Origin: Hemicordylus capensis
Lineage: Eukaryota > Chordata > Lepidosauria > Squamata > Cordylidae
Reading direction: 5' to 3'
Assembly (NCBI RefSeq): GCF_027244095.1
Contig: NC_069665.1
Span: 622,501 to 686,500, forward strand
Length of the DNA: 64,000 nt
Below, one piece after another: positions 1 to 13,500 of the stretch. The translations under genes were made by a program, and so were the position numbers. The number at the start of each line of letters is the position of its first letter. Within the stretch, counting starts at the first letter, position 1. Below the pieces are notes generated by a model that was not told where the DNA came from, did no database searches, and saw nothing but the letters and a program-made list of their open reading frames with translations.

Positions 1-1403
1 TTGCAGCTGCCACTCAAAGGCGCCACTGGTGGCTTCTGCTCTCGTGGCTCAGCTTGCCGCGTCACTCCTCCGATGCACTTCCCCTCCCCCTTGGCAGGTG
101 AGCCGGAGGTCCTTTTCATTCTGGACATCCACGTGCTAGGAATATGACCCTTGTTCTATGTGTTTATTTAATGCGCTGGATTTCCCCCCAGCCTTTCCTG
201 TTGTGTTTCTAAGAAGGGAATTCCAGACCCTTTGACACTTTCCAGAGCAGCTGGACGGGGACGACTTCAGACGCTTCCCAGTCCTGAGAATACTTCCGGG
301 TCAATCTAAGCTCGGCCTTCCAAGAGGAAGAGGGTTTCCCAGCCAACGGGGGGAGCCAGGAATCCACGGCCCCAGGCCCCTCCGTGGCCAAGAGCTGGGA
401 TTGCTCAGAGGAGGCCTGCTTGCTTGTGTTCTGCTCGGTTTTTCAGTGCCGGGCAAGACTCCTTAGTGTCCCTTCCCGGGCACCAAGGTGGCTTCAAAGG
501 TTTGACGCAGTTCCCAAATAAAAGTTGTTTCTTCCAGTGCATGTTGGCTCCAGTGCCTGCCCATTTCCAAGAGAGCCCAGAAGGGTCGCTGAGGGCCCCC
601 CGTCGGTTGCTGCCTGCGGCACGGCTCCCAAACCGTTGGCCCACCTGTGGCCAACAAGGGCTTCCGAGGAGGCTCACGGGAGAGAGGAAGGCCTGCCTTG
701 GGCAGCTCCAGGCCTGCAGTGTGGGCCAGGCGGGGCTTGTGTGCGGAGGCCAGGCTGCTGCTCATCCCGGGGCCGCCTCCCGTGTGCTGAAGGCTGCCTT
801 GGGGGAGCTGCCACCTTGCCTGGCCAAGCCAGTGAGGCAGCAGTTGGGACTGGAGGCCCCGAAGGGCTTCCTGTGGGAGGGGAAGGCACCCTGCTGGCGC
901 GCAGTCCCCCCACGGCTTCTTCCAGCCCCCCCCCCCCCGTTCAGTGTTGCTGCCAAGGAAAGGGTCCGTGGCTGGGACAGAGTTGGAAAGGGAGCCGCCG
1001 AAGGGGAGCCACACGCCCTGCCGGTCGGGAGCGCCAGCTCCCCGTGGCGGCATCCGCTCTGGCGTCCCCGGGGCACCTTTCCGGGTGACGAGGACTCCGC
1101 CCGCGAGCGCTTCCGAGCCCCACAGAGCTTGGTCCGGCTGGAAGGACGAGGTGGAGCTCCCCACTGAGGCGGGAGAAGGAGGCGTTCACAAGGCAGGCAG
1201 GCAGAGCGCTTTGGGCTTTGGTGCAGGCCAGCTCTGACTCGGGCCATCCTGCAGCAAGCCTTGCTGGGGGGGCCAGGCAGGGAGCCCCTCCGCCTAGTCT
1301 GCAGCGTCCTGGGGCCCGGGATGCTTCCGCGTGGGGCGGGTGGGTCCTCCGCACGAATGCTCCCCTCCCGCAAAGAAAGCACAAGAGACAGAGGACTTGC
1401 TCT
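1..1403. other. Flank downstream of KCTD19
   Basis: GC-rich sequence with no exon I can support. In mammals PLEKHG4 ends here, converging with KCTD19, so 1 to about 540 could be the 3' UTR of that neighbour. The sequence alone does not show it. Confidence 0.3.
517..522 (+). terminator. Possible plus-strand poly(A) signal AATAAA
   Basis: AATAAA is followed by AGTTGTTTCTT, a plausible downstream element. It would suit a convergent plus-strand gene ending just left of KCTD19, but no upstream exon is visible in the window. Confidence 0.25.
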
Positions 1404-1408
1404 TTATT
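1403..1408 (-). terminator. KCTD19: KCTD19 poly(A) signal AATAAA overlapping the stop codon
   Basis: The minus strand reads CCT-CAA-TAA-A: the stop TAA (1404-1406) lies inside AATAAA. A T/G-rich stretch follows about 20-30 nt downstream, as expected past a cleavage site. If used, the 3' UTR would be only about 10-30 nt. Confidence 0.7.
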
Positions 1409-1520
1409 GAGGCTTGTGCACAGATTTCCCGGTGACAAAATGAGAGAGTGACTTGAAGTATCCGCGTTTTATCAGCAGGTCCATGCAGCTGCTGTACTTC
1501 CAGGCAAAAGGCAGCGTGAA
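1404..1520 (-). CDS. KCTD19: KCTD19 terminal coding exon 16 (residues 909-946)
   Basis: Encodes [20 protein letters not shown], then [18 protein letters not shown] and a TAA stop. Acceptor tttcccttccag. The human end has the same [20 protein letters not shown] pattern. Confidence 0.93.
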   Translation of the reverse strand, partial: FTLPFAWKYSSCMDLLIKRGYFKSLSHFVTGKSVHKPQ

Positions 1521-4500
1521 CTGGAAGGGAAACCCTGAGGTCAGCATCCCGCTGCAGGCAGGCGTGGCGGGGAGCTTGTGGAGAAGGGCCCCTTGGGCTT
1601 TTGCTCGGACAGGAGGCCCAGGCTGGGCCCCTGCGTAAGAGGCAGCCGAGCGGGCTGTGTCCCCAGCACCCCCAGGGCACCCCCAGTATGCCAGGCTCTC
1701 CTCCTTAGGAGAAGACGGAGAGGGGGGAGACTGCAGGGGGGAAAGGCATGAGAAGGAAGACGGATATATGGGGCTCAACAACTCAGAGGGTCCCACGCTG
1801 CAGGCCAGGGCCAAGGTGGGCCCGGGTCTGAAAAGGCGGGAGGCCACTCCTAGCTCACTAGGAAGCCCTTGGGCCAGCAGCCCCCCCGCCCCCGCGAACA
1901 GCAGTGACCCGGTCGCTGGGACTCACTTCCACCCACTTCAGTAGCTTCTCGCCAGCGTGGCTGTCGGCCTTGAAGGGCCCTGCATCCAGCAGGTCAGCCA
2001 CAAACTCCCTGGCCGTGATCTGCAGGCTCTGCAAGACAGGAGGCCACTCGAGCAGAGCCCTCCAGAGCCAGCCCCGGAAGAGCCGCCTGGCCAGGCTCGC
2101 CTACTTGGCTTTCTGGGAGCCGTGAGGGGCCACCACGGGGCCCTGCGAGGGTGTTGAGGGGACAGGCCAGCCCACGGGAGAGCGGGAGACCCCCAGCAGA
2201 GGCAGCCCAGTGGAGCAGGCAAGATGGCGGGAGGGAGGGAGGGCAAGGCACCATGGCTGGGCAGCAGCAGACGTGGAGGTGGGCCTCCCCTCCTCCGCGG
2301 GAGGGCCAGAGCTGGGCTTCTTGCCCGGCCCAGTCATACAAGGGCCCACTGCAGTGCTGGGCCAGAGGGGGCGAGGGCTCCCCCCCCGCCATGCCCGAGG
2401 CCTCCAGGAGCCCCGGAGGGCCACGGCCGCTTACCCACAGCCTCTGCACGAGAAGCTCCACTCTGGCTGTGGTCTCCTTGGGGTCCTTCTGCCGCCTGGA
2501 GTCCAAGATGACATCCGTGAGGAAGCGGTGGCACTTCCGGGCATAGAAGATCTCCTCTTGGGACAACGGGAAGCTCAGGAAGACAATCTCTGCGGGCACA
2601 AGCAAGAGCCGCCGGGGGGTGTTGGGGGGCTGCTGCGGGCCAAAGAGCCCGACGGCACCCGCCCCCCCTCGGCTCCCTGCACTGCACCGGACCCTCCTCT
2701 CGGCCTGGTGACCCACACCCCCCGCCTCTCGGGCCCTGCAGCAGCTCACTCCGTCTGAGCCCAGCCTCCATACTCTGTAGACCCCTAAGAATGTGGGGGC
2801 AGGTCTGTTTGGCGGGGGGCGGGGAGAGAAAACCAGCAGGAGGGTGCTGGCAGCCCCACCACCAGTCAGCTGGTGGGATCCAGACCGGCTTCCAGGTTCA
2901 GGTTCTGCAATGGCGTTTGCTTGGGGATTCTGGGAGTTGTAGTCCACGCCACGTGGGAATCCCTGGCTGGGTGCCCAGAATATTCAATCTCCCCCTTGGA
3001 GCTTCCTGATATCTCCTTCCACGCCCAACTGCATACAGAGCCAGAAGGCGGAGGCTACCTTTGGCTGCTGCTGGTGGGGCAGGACCAGTGGCCAGCTTGA
3101 CCTCTTCCAGACGGGTGCTGTAGAGGATGCTGTCTCCGTGAGAGGTGCAGGAGCCATCACAGGCCACAACGGGAGGGTGTTCGACTTTAAGGATCAGCCC
3201 AACGTTGTCCGGTGGCTCCGCCGGGATGGCCCTGGCTTGCCCAGGGCATGTCCCTGGAGACCAATGTGTCGGATTAAAGCACTGACAGTCAATGCCCGTC
3301 TAAAGAGGATGGGATTCTTAAAGTACTAGAACTGGCAGAAATGGCGAAATCAACATCACTACTAAGAAATAAATTTGAAGAATTTAAAAAAGAATGGGAC
3401 CCTCTTCTTGTCTATTTAAAAATACATCACAAAATGGACTTTTGTCAGGCTTTTGTGGGCTAACAACAAATGTTTCAAAAACACCCCAAAGTTGTTTTCT
3501 ATATGAATTACTGGGGAGAGAATGTTTAATCTATAGGCAAGATCCAGTTATTGTTAACAACACTTGTTCCAGTGATGAGATGGAAGTCTTATCGTGTGTG
3601 TTTGTATCATTTGTGTTTGTCCTTTTGTGTTGTGAAAATTGAATAAAAAGTATAAGACGAAAAGAATTAAAGCACCACGTGGCATTAAGAGGGCAATGCC
3701 TGTATTAGCGCAGAAGAGGAGTTAGCAGGATTTTGCGTCCTTATTTGCATCTGGCACCTCCTACTTTAGGAAGAGAAACCAGACCCAAGGTGCAGAGTGG
3801 ACGCAGCAACACTTGCAACACATTTGGGATGTGCCCTGCAGCCCAAGCTGCCCAGGGGAAGCCACGGCCGCACGAGGGTCAGAGCTCCAGGGCCATTCCC
3901 AGATGGCAGGCTGAACTGCGGGATCACACGGCGCATCATGAGCCGCATTCCTGGGGGTCTTCTTCGCATAGGGCTGCTGTGATGCTCCACTCGTGGACCG
4001 TTCTGGGTCCTTCTCAGGTCCCTTCTGCCCAATGGCTTTCTAAAGTTGGCAGGATGCTGCACCTCCCTTCCCCCTGCCCCCACCGTGCATGCATGGTGTG
4101 TGCTTCTAAAAACGTCCATTTTAATGAATAAAAAACATTACACACAGAGAGACGCACACATATGTTTTAGGACGTCTTCTTCAAGGCTACCGCTGACAAG
4201 CAACATCAACACCCAGACAGAAACACACATACACCCCGTTAACAGAAAGCCTGCGTTTAAAATGGTGCTCTTCTCCCAGGTCTTTTGACTCTGAAATTTG
4301 CATTGGTGTCAATGGATCCGTTTTTATTTCTCTTTTATATTATTTATTTTATTGCATTTTATTTCAGTCTCAACTTCCACAAGACCACCTACTCGGCAAG
4401 CCAATCATCTGCTCCCTCTTCTGGCAGTTGGTGTTTCATAAGATCACCCAGCAAATAAATTTAACCCCCCCCCCAAAAAAAAACCCCACCTACAAGGCTT

Positions 4501-7500
4501 TAGGAAAAGTTGCTCTATCACTCTAGTCCCTCCATACATCTCAGAAGAAACATCGGGGTACTTTGAAGTCTCCCTAAAAGTCACATTAAAAGTGGAACTT
4601 TTTAGCACGGGCATAATTCAGGCTAGGCTCTAATGTGCAGGGAAAACCCCGAATTGTGCATAGAGTGCACCTTGACCTCTTGCAAGGACTTCGAGGTAAA
4701 TCCCTCGATGTGTGCACTCACACCCACCACTTCCAGGGTAAAGGTCAGGTGTGCCGCCGAGTCGGTGTCGACTTCTGGTGGCCACAGAGCCCTGTGGTTG
4801 TCTAAATCTGCCACCTGGGACGGCCCAGGGCTTTGCCAAGGTGCAGTCAACGTACCCCTGGGGCTCTTTCCTTCTCCACGCGGAGCCACCCCCCAGACCC
4901 CTGCTTCTGCCTGCCTGTGGACAAGCAGCACCAAGACACCGATGCAACGGACTTGGCTGGCAGCACTTCCAAGCGGCTCACTCACCTTCTTCTTTCTGGC
5001 CACGCAGCTCCCTGGCGGCAAAGCCTCCCCCTCTTGGAGGGCCCTCTTCCAAGGTGCCAGCCTTGGCCAGCCACCCTCTGGCAGCCGGGATGCCCAGCGT
5101 GGGCTGGCCAGCTTTTGCCAGACTTCCTGGCCCTCTGGATGCAGCATGGATCACGAGGCCGGTCCCCGAGTGCTCAGAACAGGTGACCCCAAAGCAAGGG
5201 GCTGCCGGCGGCTTGCAGGAGGCCTTCCTGTCGCCAGGCTCTCCGTCTGTGCTGCTGCCGCCCCTGGATGCTGCCGAGGGCTTCTGGCCTTCGTGGCGCT
5301 TGCTGTTCACCATGTCCCATCCCTGCACCAGGGAAATGAGCTTCTGGATGGGGGTGTCTCTGCTTTCGGGCTTCTTGGGCAAGTGGCCTTTGGCGACTCG
5401 CTTTCTGGGAGGACTTTCTGGCTGTTTGTAGCAGCAGGCATTTCCCCACCCTTCGGTGGATGGATTAGACCCTTCCCAGCTGTTTCTGCGCTTGGCTGCC
5501 TTGCTGGGGGAGATACGGGTGTACTTCTCATTCTCGCGGCCGCTCCCTTCCACCGCCTGCGCCTCTCTGCTTACGGTCCAGTTACTGGCACATGGCTTGA
5601 AATCTATGGCAAGATAGGAGTGCTCCAAAACAGAGAAGAAAGCGTTCCCGTTACAAACGTCAACACTCCACTACGAAATGACATCCCAGACTTCCCCCAA
5701 GGAACTCCTAGAATTGCAGGTTGGGTTAGGGTGGCAAGAAGGCGGCCTTGCTGGCGATCTCCAGACTCCCGCCAGGGACTGCAGGCGGAAAACTGGGACA
5801 GATCCGACACGGGGGGGGGCACACGGCGGCTGGTGCCTGCGGCAAACCCTGTGCCCACCGGGAGGGCCCGCCCGGCGAGCTGCATCTCCACCCTGCTGCT
5901 GCTGCGAAGCCTGGCGACCGTCCCGCCTGCGCTGGTGCTTCTGCCCTTCCACGCCGCACCACTTCCATCCCCTCCCTCCCTCCCTATCCAAGTCCAATGG
6001 ACGCGGTGGATGACGTGTGAACCTGCTGCAGTGTGCCTGCCTCAGAAACCAGAAGGCATTTGTCTCGCTAGGAGGGCCAGCAGACCCCAGCCCAGGAGTC
6101 AGGCTTCCCTGGACTGGTCCACTTCCGGCAGCAGGAGCGTGTCGGGGGACGGGGCACGTGCTGTCTGACGGAATGCTCCCCTGGCAAAGAAACCGAGCGT
6201 CTTTGCAAGGCACTTCATTCGCGGGGGGACAGTCCATGGTGCGCACACACCTGCTGCAACCTGTAGCAAGTAGCACTGTGGCCAGGAAAAGTGCCCTCCT
6301 GTGATTCTGCTGCTTGTAGCAAGGGGCCCTAACCCTAACTCTTCAGGTATTTCCTGTGCAGAGTCAGAATCTCTTCCTTTCCTCTTAGAGAGCAGATGGA
6401 AACATTTCTCGCCCCCTACCTAGTCATTATGTAGTTCTATAGAGGAGGATTAGGGCTCTCCTTTCCAAAGTGTAAGTAAAGTAAAGTGTGCCGTCGAGTC
6501 GGTGTCGACTCCTGGTGACCACAGAGACCTGTGATTGTCTTGGGTAGAATACAGGAGGGCCTGGCCATTGCCATCTCTCGCACAGTCTGAGATGATGCCC
6601 ACTGCTGCCTGATATATATAGTCTGGGAAACATCCCAGCGGGGACTCAAACCGGGAACCTCTGGCTTGCCAGTCAAGCCATTTTCCTCTGTGCCATTCCG
6701 TGGCTCATCCAAAGTGTACTTCACCAATAAGTCTACTTAGTATTTCGTTCCACAAGAATCTCCCGGTGTCTTCTCTAAATTGCTGCACAACTAAACTCTG
6801 CAAACTACTCTGTAACTGGAGTGGGGAGTTTCTTTAGGGCTCTGCTAATTAACTGGGGGATAAAAAGGACAACCCGCAACAAGACACAGAGAGAGAGAGA
6901 GCGAGAGAGAGAGAGCAGACCCCCCCACTGGGCCATGAAGTTGACTGGGTGACCTGGGGCCAGCGACCAACCCCCCTCCCTCACAAATGCTGCCATGGAA
7001 ATTCACTGGAGAAAGGGGTGGGATGCCCAAGGGGGTAAGCAGATGGTGGACTGTGGCAACCTTACCTCTCGAGGGTCTTCACTGGATTCTTGTTCTTTCT
7101 CCAGTGCTGTAGTTTTAAGACTTCTGAACAGAAAAGCTTCACTGTGAGTTTCCTGTTGTTTTACCCATAACCTGCGAAGCAAAAATGGCACATCCAGATT
7201 TCAACAACATGCTTTGACAAGAAACAGGGCGCTCCAGAGGGTCTTCTGCCCCTGCCCCTCAGAATCTCGCTTCCTATTAAGAGGTCAAAACAGGAGAGGG
7301 GGGAAGATGGCGGAAATCAAGAACTCTCTCCAGCTCCGCCATCAAAGCCCCAGACTTCTACCACAGAGGCATTGGCCCCCCGCCCAGCCTCGGAGGTGGG
7401 CTTCAGCAAGCGCTTCTCTCTCTCCGCCCACCCTCTGCAGGATGGGGGTCATCATCCTGATCACAAAGTTCTGGGGCTGTTTAAGAATTATGGGCCTGGG

Positions 7501-10500
7501 CTGGGGTATCTGCGAAGCCTCCTGGACACTCTGGTGCTCGCTCCAAATATGTGCCGTCATCCTCATCCTCACCACCATCTCGGGAGGCACCAGCTGCCCC
7601 TCCCGCCCCCGGCTTGAGGCCGGCCATTCGGCCTCCTCATGATGCTGAGCTTTGAAGGCATGCAGAGGCCAGCGGCTTCCTTGCCGCTCTGATCCTGCGC
7701 CCGCCGGCCGTTCTGCTCCCTCTGCAGTACTCCCGATGGGCATGTGGCTAGAAATCAAGAGTCAGGAGCATAAAATGGAGAGAACCTCTCTGTCTGTACC
7801 TGTACGTCTCATACTGACAAAGGGCCTCCATGAGGGAAGGGATCTGGTACTCGGTCACTTCCTGGCACAGCAGCGGCCACTCTCTGTCCATGGGAAAGAA
7901 ATTCAAGGCATGTTTCTCCCAATCGGACGCAGCAGCATTGCAACTCTGTGAGGGCTAAACTTGGTGGTGTATTTGTGAACAAAGCCACCATTGACAAAGA
8001 CAGTGGTGCTCTCTGAGCCCAAGAAGACTCGTCCTGGTAGCACTGGCCACGAGAAGTCGTAGAGATCCTAGACTGATCCCACCAAAGCCCACAGGAACCA
8101 TTAATCTGTTGTGACCTCAGCCAATGCAACTCAGGAAAGAGCTCGTGATTCCAAGAGCTGACTGGGAGTCAAGGATGTTTTTCTCTTTCGTAAAGGGCAA
8201 CACAACACAGAACTAAACTCCTCCTTTGACAGTGTCACAGAACACAGCCCAGGGTCATAGATTCACTTACTTAAATTCAGACGGCAGGAACAGCTTGTCC
8301 AGCCTGAGGAAGTTGAGGATGTGTCGGAACATTTGTCCATCTCCGTTGATGAGGAGACTCTGACCGTAAGCAATCCAAGATACCTTATTATAATTTGACA
8401 GGAGCTCCGGAACCTGGTAAAGAAACAAAACACACGCAAGACCTATTGCAAGAGTAAGAAGCATAGCATTGTTTGAGGAGAGAGTTCCTCTTTCAAACTG
8501 GCTCGCTCTCACCCCAGTGAAACAACTCTTCTAGCAAAGGCAGGGTTGCCGCGCCCCCTGGAATTCCAGGTTTCACCCGGATTTCAAGTTCCTCACCTAG
8601 ATTGTTTAGCCCACCCGGATTTGCCTGGATTCCAGTTTTCATTTTTTTTTTAAAGCTAAGCTCTAGCCCTTGTAGAAGCAGAGTTATGGAGCAAAACGTG
8701 CAGTCACTATTCTCCTCAACCACAGGACTTGGATTAAGAGAGGAAGAGCCCAGCAGGATTCACTTTCCCAAGTACAGGAACCCCCTGAGGAATGTGGCCT
8801 TGTTTGTTATCAGCAGGGGATCTCTATAGGCCAGTTGGGAGGATGGCTTGCTTTTGATGTGAATCACTACCTTCCTACCAGGCTGTGTTTTACATTCAAT
8901 GCATGCCTACTTAGAAGTAAGCACCGTTTAATCAGATCTTCTCTCAAAAAAGTGTGTACCGAATTGCAGCCTTAATTAAAAAGCGGTGTATTTCTTTGTT
9001 CTATTGCTGCTGTTAATAGGTCAAGTGAAATGGTCAGGCAAAGATATCTTCCGTAACGATTGTTGGTAGATATCCAGAAAAGATAAGTCAACTGGAAAGC
9101 ACAGCTGCTAATTAGCATATGCAAACCATTTGCAAACTAGGCACCTGGACTTGGAGAGCCAGAATATAGCAACCCTAAGCAAAGGAGAACTGACTTTCAA
9201 GCAATGGTTCCTCTCATGGCAGATGGACCACAGCCCCAGAACCAGACCTGAATGGGGGCAATCGGGTTACTGATGTCGATACTGCCGTTGCCTCCAGCGG
9301 TGCCCCCCAAACCGCTGGTGCTGTGATCGCAAGGTCAGTGTCAGTGGCTGCCACGCTGGTCTCAAAGGGTAAGAGAGGCAGAGCAGGATGGCTGCTGGTG
9401 GGCCAATTTCAGCTGGTGTCAGAAGAGGCGAGCTGGTAATGGTGGAGGACAGACATCTGCAGTAGCTGCTCAGGGCTCTGAGACAGAAGAACCCAGGCAC
9501 GAAGCTGCTCTCCGCCATGCACACAGCAGCTCGGGCTGCACTCTTGGCCCACCTGATGCCTGCTCAAGTCACCCTGCTGTTTAAGGGGACGTGGTCTTCC
9601 CTATGAGCCCCATCGCCCACTGAGATCATCCAGACAGTGGCGATGCCAGGGAGCAGAGGCATGGGTTCTCTCCTGTCCCCGGCAGCCCCACCGTGGGCAC
9701 ACCGGGCGGGCCAGTGACACCCCTGGCGTGTGATGCCACGCGCATGTGGGTGTGGCCCAATCGCCAGAGGGCCCACGCAGGCCTCCGGAGTTCATTCCCA
9801 GTCAGGGCTGGCAGGCTGGGTGCATTGATTTCCCTTCCTGTCCCTCGCTGGAGAGAGAGGAGGGAAAGAAATGCAGCCAGGAGGACTCATGTGGGTTCCC
9901 TGGAGACCCAACCACCTGTGGGTGATGTCATGTGCAAAAGGGGGGGGGGCGATCGCCGGAGGGTCCCCGCAAGCCCTCCGGAGCTCATTCCCAGCCAGCG
10001 TTGGCTGGGTGGGAGCATTGATTGCCCCCCTCCCTCCCCAGCAGCCCTGCTGTGCCTTGTGGCCCTCTTCTTCGGACCCGACCACTCAGTGGTGGCTCTC
10101 TGAATCGTCTGGTGGCTGCTGAGAGATGGGCCTTCTCTGTTGCTGCCCCGAGACTCTGGAATGTGCTCCCTGTGGAGATAAGAGCCTCCCCATCTCTGAC
10201 AACTTTTTAAAAGTCTGAGATGCTGTACAAATAGAATGTGCCACCTAATGGTGCAGCAGGGAAGGAGCTTGCCTAGGGAGCAAGAGGTTGCTGGTTCGAA
10301 TCCCCGCTGGTCTGTTTCCCAGACTTATGGGGAACACGTACATTGGGCAGCAGCGCTCTAGGAAGATGCTGAAAGGCACCATCTCATACTGCGCGGGAGG
10401 AGGCCATGGTCAGCCCCTCCTGCATTCTACCAAAGACAAGCACAGAGCTCCGTGGGCGCCAGGAGTCAACACCGACTCGAGGGCACTAATTTACTTTACT

Positions 10501-13500
10501 TTACAGATTGATTGATTGGATGAATGAATGAATGAAAGAAACTAAACCAAATTTAAAAGCAATGTTTGCGTTGGGGGCACAGGCCTTGGCAACATCCTTG
10601 CCATATCAGTCTGTCCCAGGAGTCCCGTCCTGTTGTGAACCACGCCTGGTTTCGCACTTGTTGGGGTCGGGGGGGGGGTCCCCAACAGTCCTCTCCTCCT
10701 CTTCATACTCATGTTTATATTTGCAATGAGGGCAACGAAGCCTGAAGCCTGATCATAAGGGAACACAAAGCAGCTATTCTGACAACGGCAGATTTTGAGC
10801 AGAGCTTCTAACGAAAATATTCACAATGTTTGAGTATATTAAATGATAGATGCAATGCAAAAGGCCAGAAGGAGAACTCCAGTGCACAGTTTCTGATGCA
10901 CCCCTGGCTGAAAGCAGCCCCGTGGCATCGGACAAGCAGCTCCCCAAAGCACCTTGGGGGCACTTGGGAGGCAGCCTCCGATGCTGTAAGCAGAGCACTG
11001 CAGAAGCCACAGCATGCAAGCAGGAGGAGAGCTCACACAGGAGTCCTGTCCAGGGATGCCCAGCCCTCCAGGCTGGATGTGCAGTTAGCAAAGGCTCAGT
11101 TTCTTCATTCAGCATAATCACGTGGAAACACTTTTCTTGGGCTGTACCATTCTAGGCTGCAAGTGAGCGCTTGTGTGTCTGAATGCTCCCCTGTGCAAAA
11201 CACAGAAGACTAGCGCTGCCAGGGACAAGAATTCAGCCCAGCTCTTCCCCTGATGATGCTGGTTTTCTGAAGGCTAGCAGAATGTATCGTGTGGCCCACA
11301 GTGACATTCTACGTGGTCAGCAAAACTATGGGGTACTGCTCTCTTAGAACATTTGTTCATTTTGTTGTTATTTGCCCTATGATTTTTCTAAACGCATTTT
11401 TGAAAATTGCCACCAAGTTCAATGTGATCATACTTACGAATTGTACCTTTAATAATGTTTGCAAGTAAGTTGCGTACCAGTGGCTTCCTACGTACACTTT
11501 GACAATATGGTGGCGGGGAAAGGCCATGACTTCTGCTGCCCAGTCCGCATCTAAAAGAAACAATCCAAGAGTATACAGAAGGGGCTTTGCAAGGTATGGA
11601 GACCTCTGGGCTCCTGGGGAAACGTGGCTGCAACGGAGCCACACAATCCCTAGCGGCGGCTGCTGCTCAGAACTCTTGGATGGCGCCGTTTTGCCCAGTG
11701 CAAAGAGCAGCAGAGGATTCTGCAGAATTTGCCCTGAGCGGCCAAGCGCTCTTCGGCACACGGGCTCTGCTTCTTTCTCGTCCTCTCCTTGGGGCTTTGC
11801 ACGGTTCCTCTCCGCGCAGGGCAGCCCCCATTCTCAGGAGGACGCCAGCCCATACAGGGACTCCCGCAGGGCCAGCCTGAAGCACATCTGTGCACACGCC
11901 CCCAGGCGAGAGGACAGGCTCCACTGCGCCTCAGCCTTCGAGAGAACGGTGCTTGCCAGTTCTGGATCCCGTCTGGGCTGAGCTCCGTGTGTGGCGCGGC
12001 ATGTGCAGCAAGGCTGTGGGGCCACAATCCGAGATGGCGGCAGGCTGGGGGCGGGGAGGAGAGGGAGGGTGGCAGTCCGGCAAGCGGACGGATCCTTGAC
12101 AGGTCCCTAGAACGGCCTTTTTGAAATGGGACTGAGGGGCCATGAGGCTGCTTTGAGAGGCCTGCAGGAAAGCTCAGCCATCACTGTTCGAATAGTTCGC
12201 TGCTGCTGAATGCTTAGCGTTGGAAACTCTGACCCCTCCTCGTCCGTCTCTCTCTCTCTCTCTCCAGTTAAAAAGAGAATTGGGCATTGCCAGAAACTCA
12301 AGCAGCTGCTGACTGACCAAGATGGGCATATGCCTGTAGAGATAGAGCGCCTGCAGGGAGGCCTCCCTTTCACTTGGTGTGACGTTTCCAAGCCAGGGAT
12401 ATGGGAGTATTCTGACCAGACAGGACCTGTCTCCGTATCTGTCTGGCAGAGCTGAACCACCAGTGGCTCAGATGGGCAGTGTCCCTCCTTACTCTTCAGC
12501 CTTGTTTGTTACTCCAAGGAGAACTCCCCCCCCCCCGCCACCTCTGCTAAGTGCAGGGCTCAAACAGGGGAGGGCTGGCTTACCTGTCCCCGCAGCGGCA
12601 GCAGCAGCAGCAGCATCGGTGGCTGTCTTTTGCTTCAGGTATGTTTTTAAAGCCTCCTTCATTGGCTCGTATATGATATCCATTTGATCCAAATAGGCAC
12701 AGAGTTCCGGGAGCTCAGACATATTTCGTATGAGGGGCAGTTTACAAGTTCCTAACCAATTCCTTTGCATACAAAGAGAAAACAATGTACAAAAGAGCCA
12801 TCGATTACTCCCACTCTTCTGAGGTACCCTCTCTTGAAGTCATCATTCGGTAACGTGCCTGGTTTGTGCCCCCGCCCCCTGCCGTTCATTCTGTTCTGGG
12901 CTGACGTGAGTCAACGTCATGCCTTTGGATACAAGACCTTTGCCTTGTCCCTCAACAGACCAGGCCCGGGAGCTCTTCATTAGACTGCAAGCACGGAAAA
13001 GAGTCGCCCTCTGCCTAGCAAGTCCAGCCAGGCACATGTGTGGGCAAATACCTTTGACCAAGCCAGGCTCACGCCCTCCTTCTTTGGGAGCCACCAGGGG
13101 TTCCATGGCTCAAGAAGCTTCGTGCCTGTGAAGTCATCCCATGTCAGGGGACTTGTGAGCAAATGGGCCCCTGGAGATGATGCCTGCATCCCGCACACAC
13201 GCATGGCGGCTTCCAAAGGCTTGAGCTGGGCTCCTCCTGGGCACGGCCGGCCGGACTCCCCAGCTGCCACGGTTCCCTTTGGCGCCATTCCCTGATGGGC
13301 CTGCTCGGAGTGTGCCTTGCTCAGCCAGGCCTCACTGGTGTGTGTGTGTGTGGGGGGGGGGCGCACTCGTGGTCAGACCCGCCACACGTGGGCTTGGCAG
13401 GGTGCTGCTGCTGCCGCCGCCGCCGCACACCAGGGCATGGGAGTGCCAGCAACCCCCCGGGAGGGGGCTTGGTTTGGCAAGCAGCACCAAGCCAGGCAGG

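Noticed and set aside
4633-6168. 511-codon plus-strand open frame
   Set aside because: It is antisense to KCTD19 exon 12, includes a SINE fragment at its start and shows no recognisable domain.
6884-6920. GA-rich run
   Set aside because: Simple repeat in a KCTD19 intron with no other signal.
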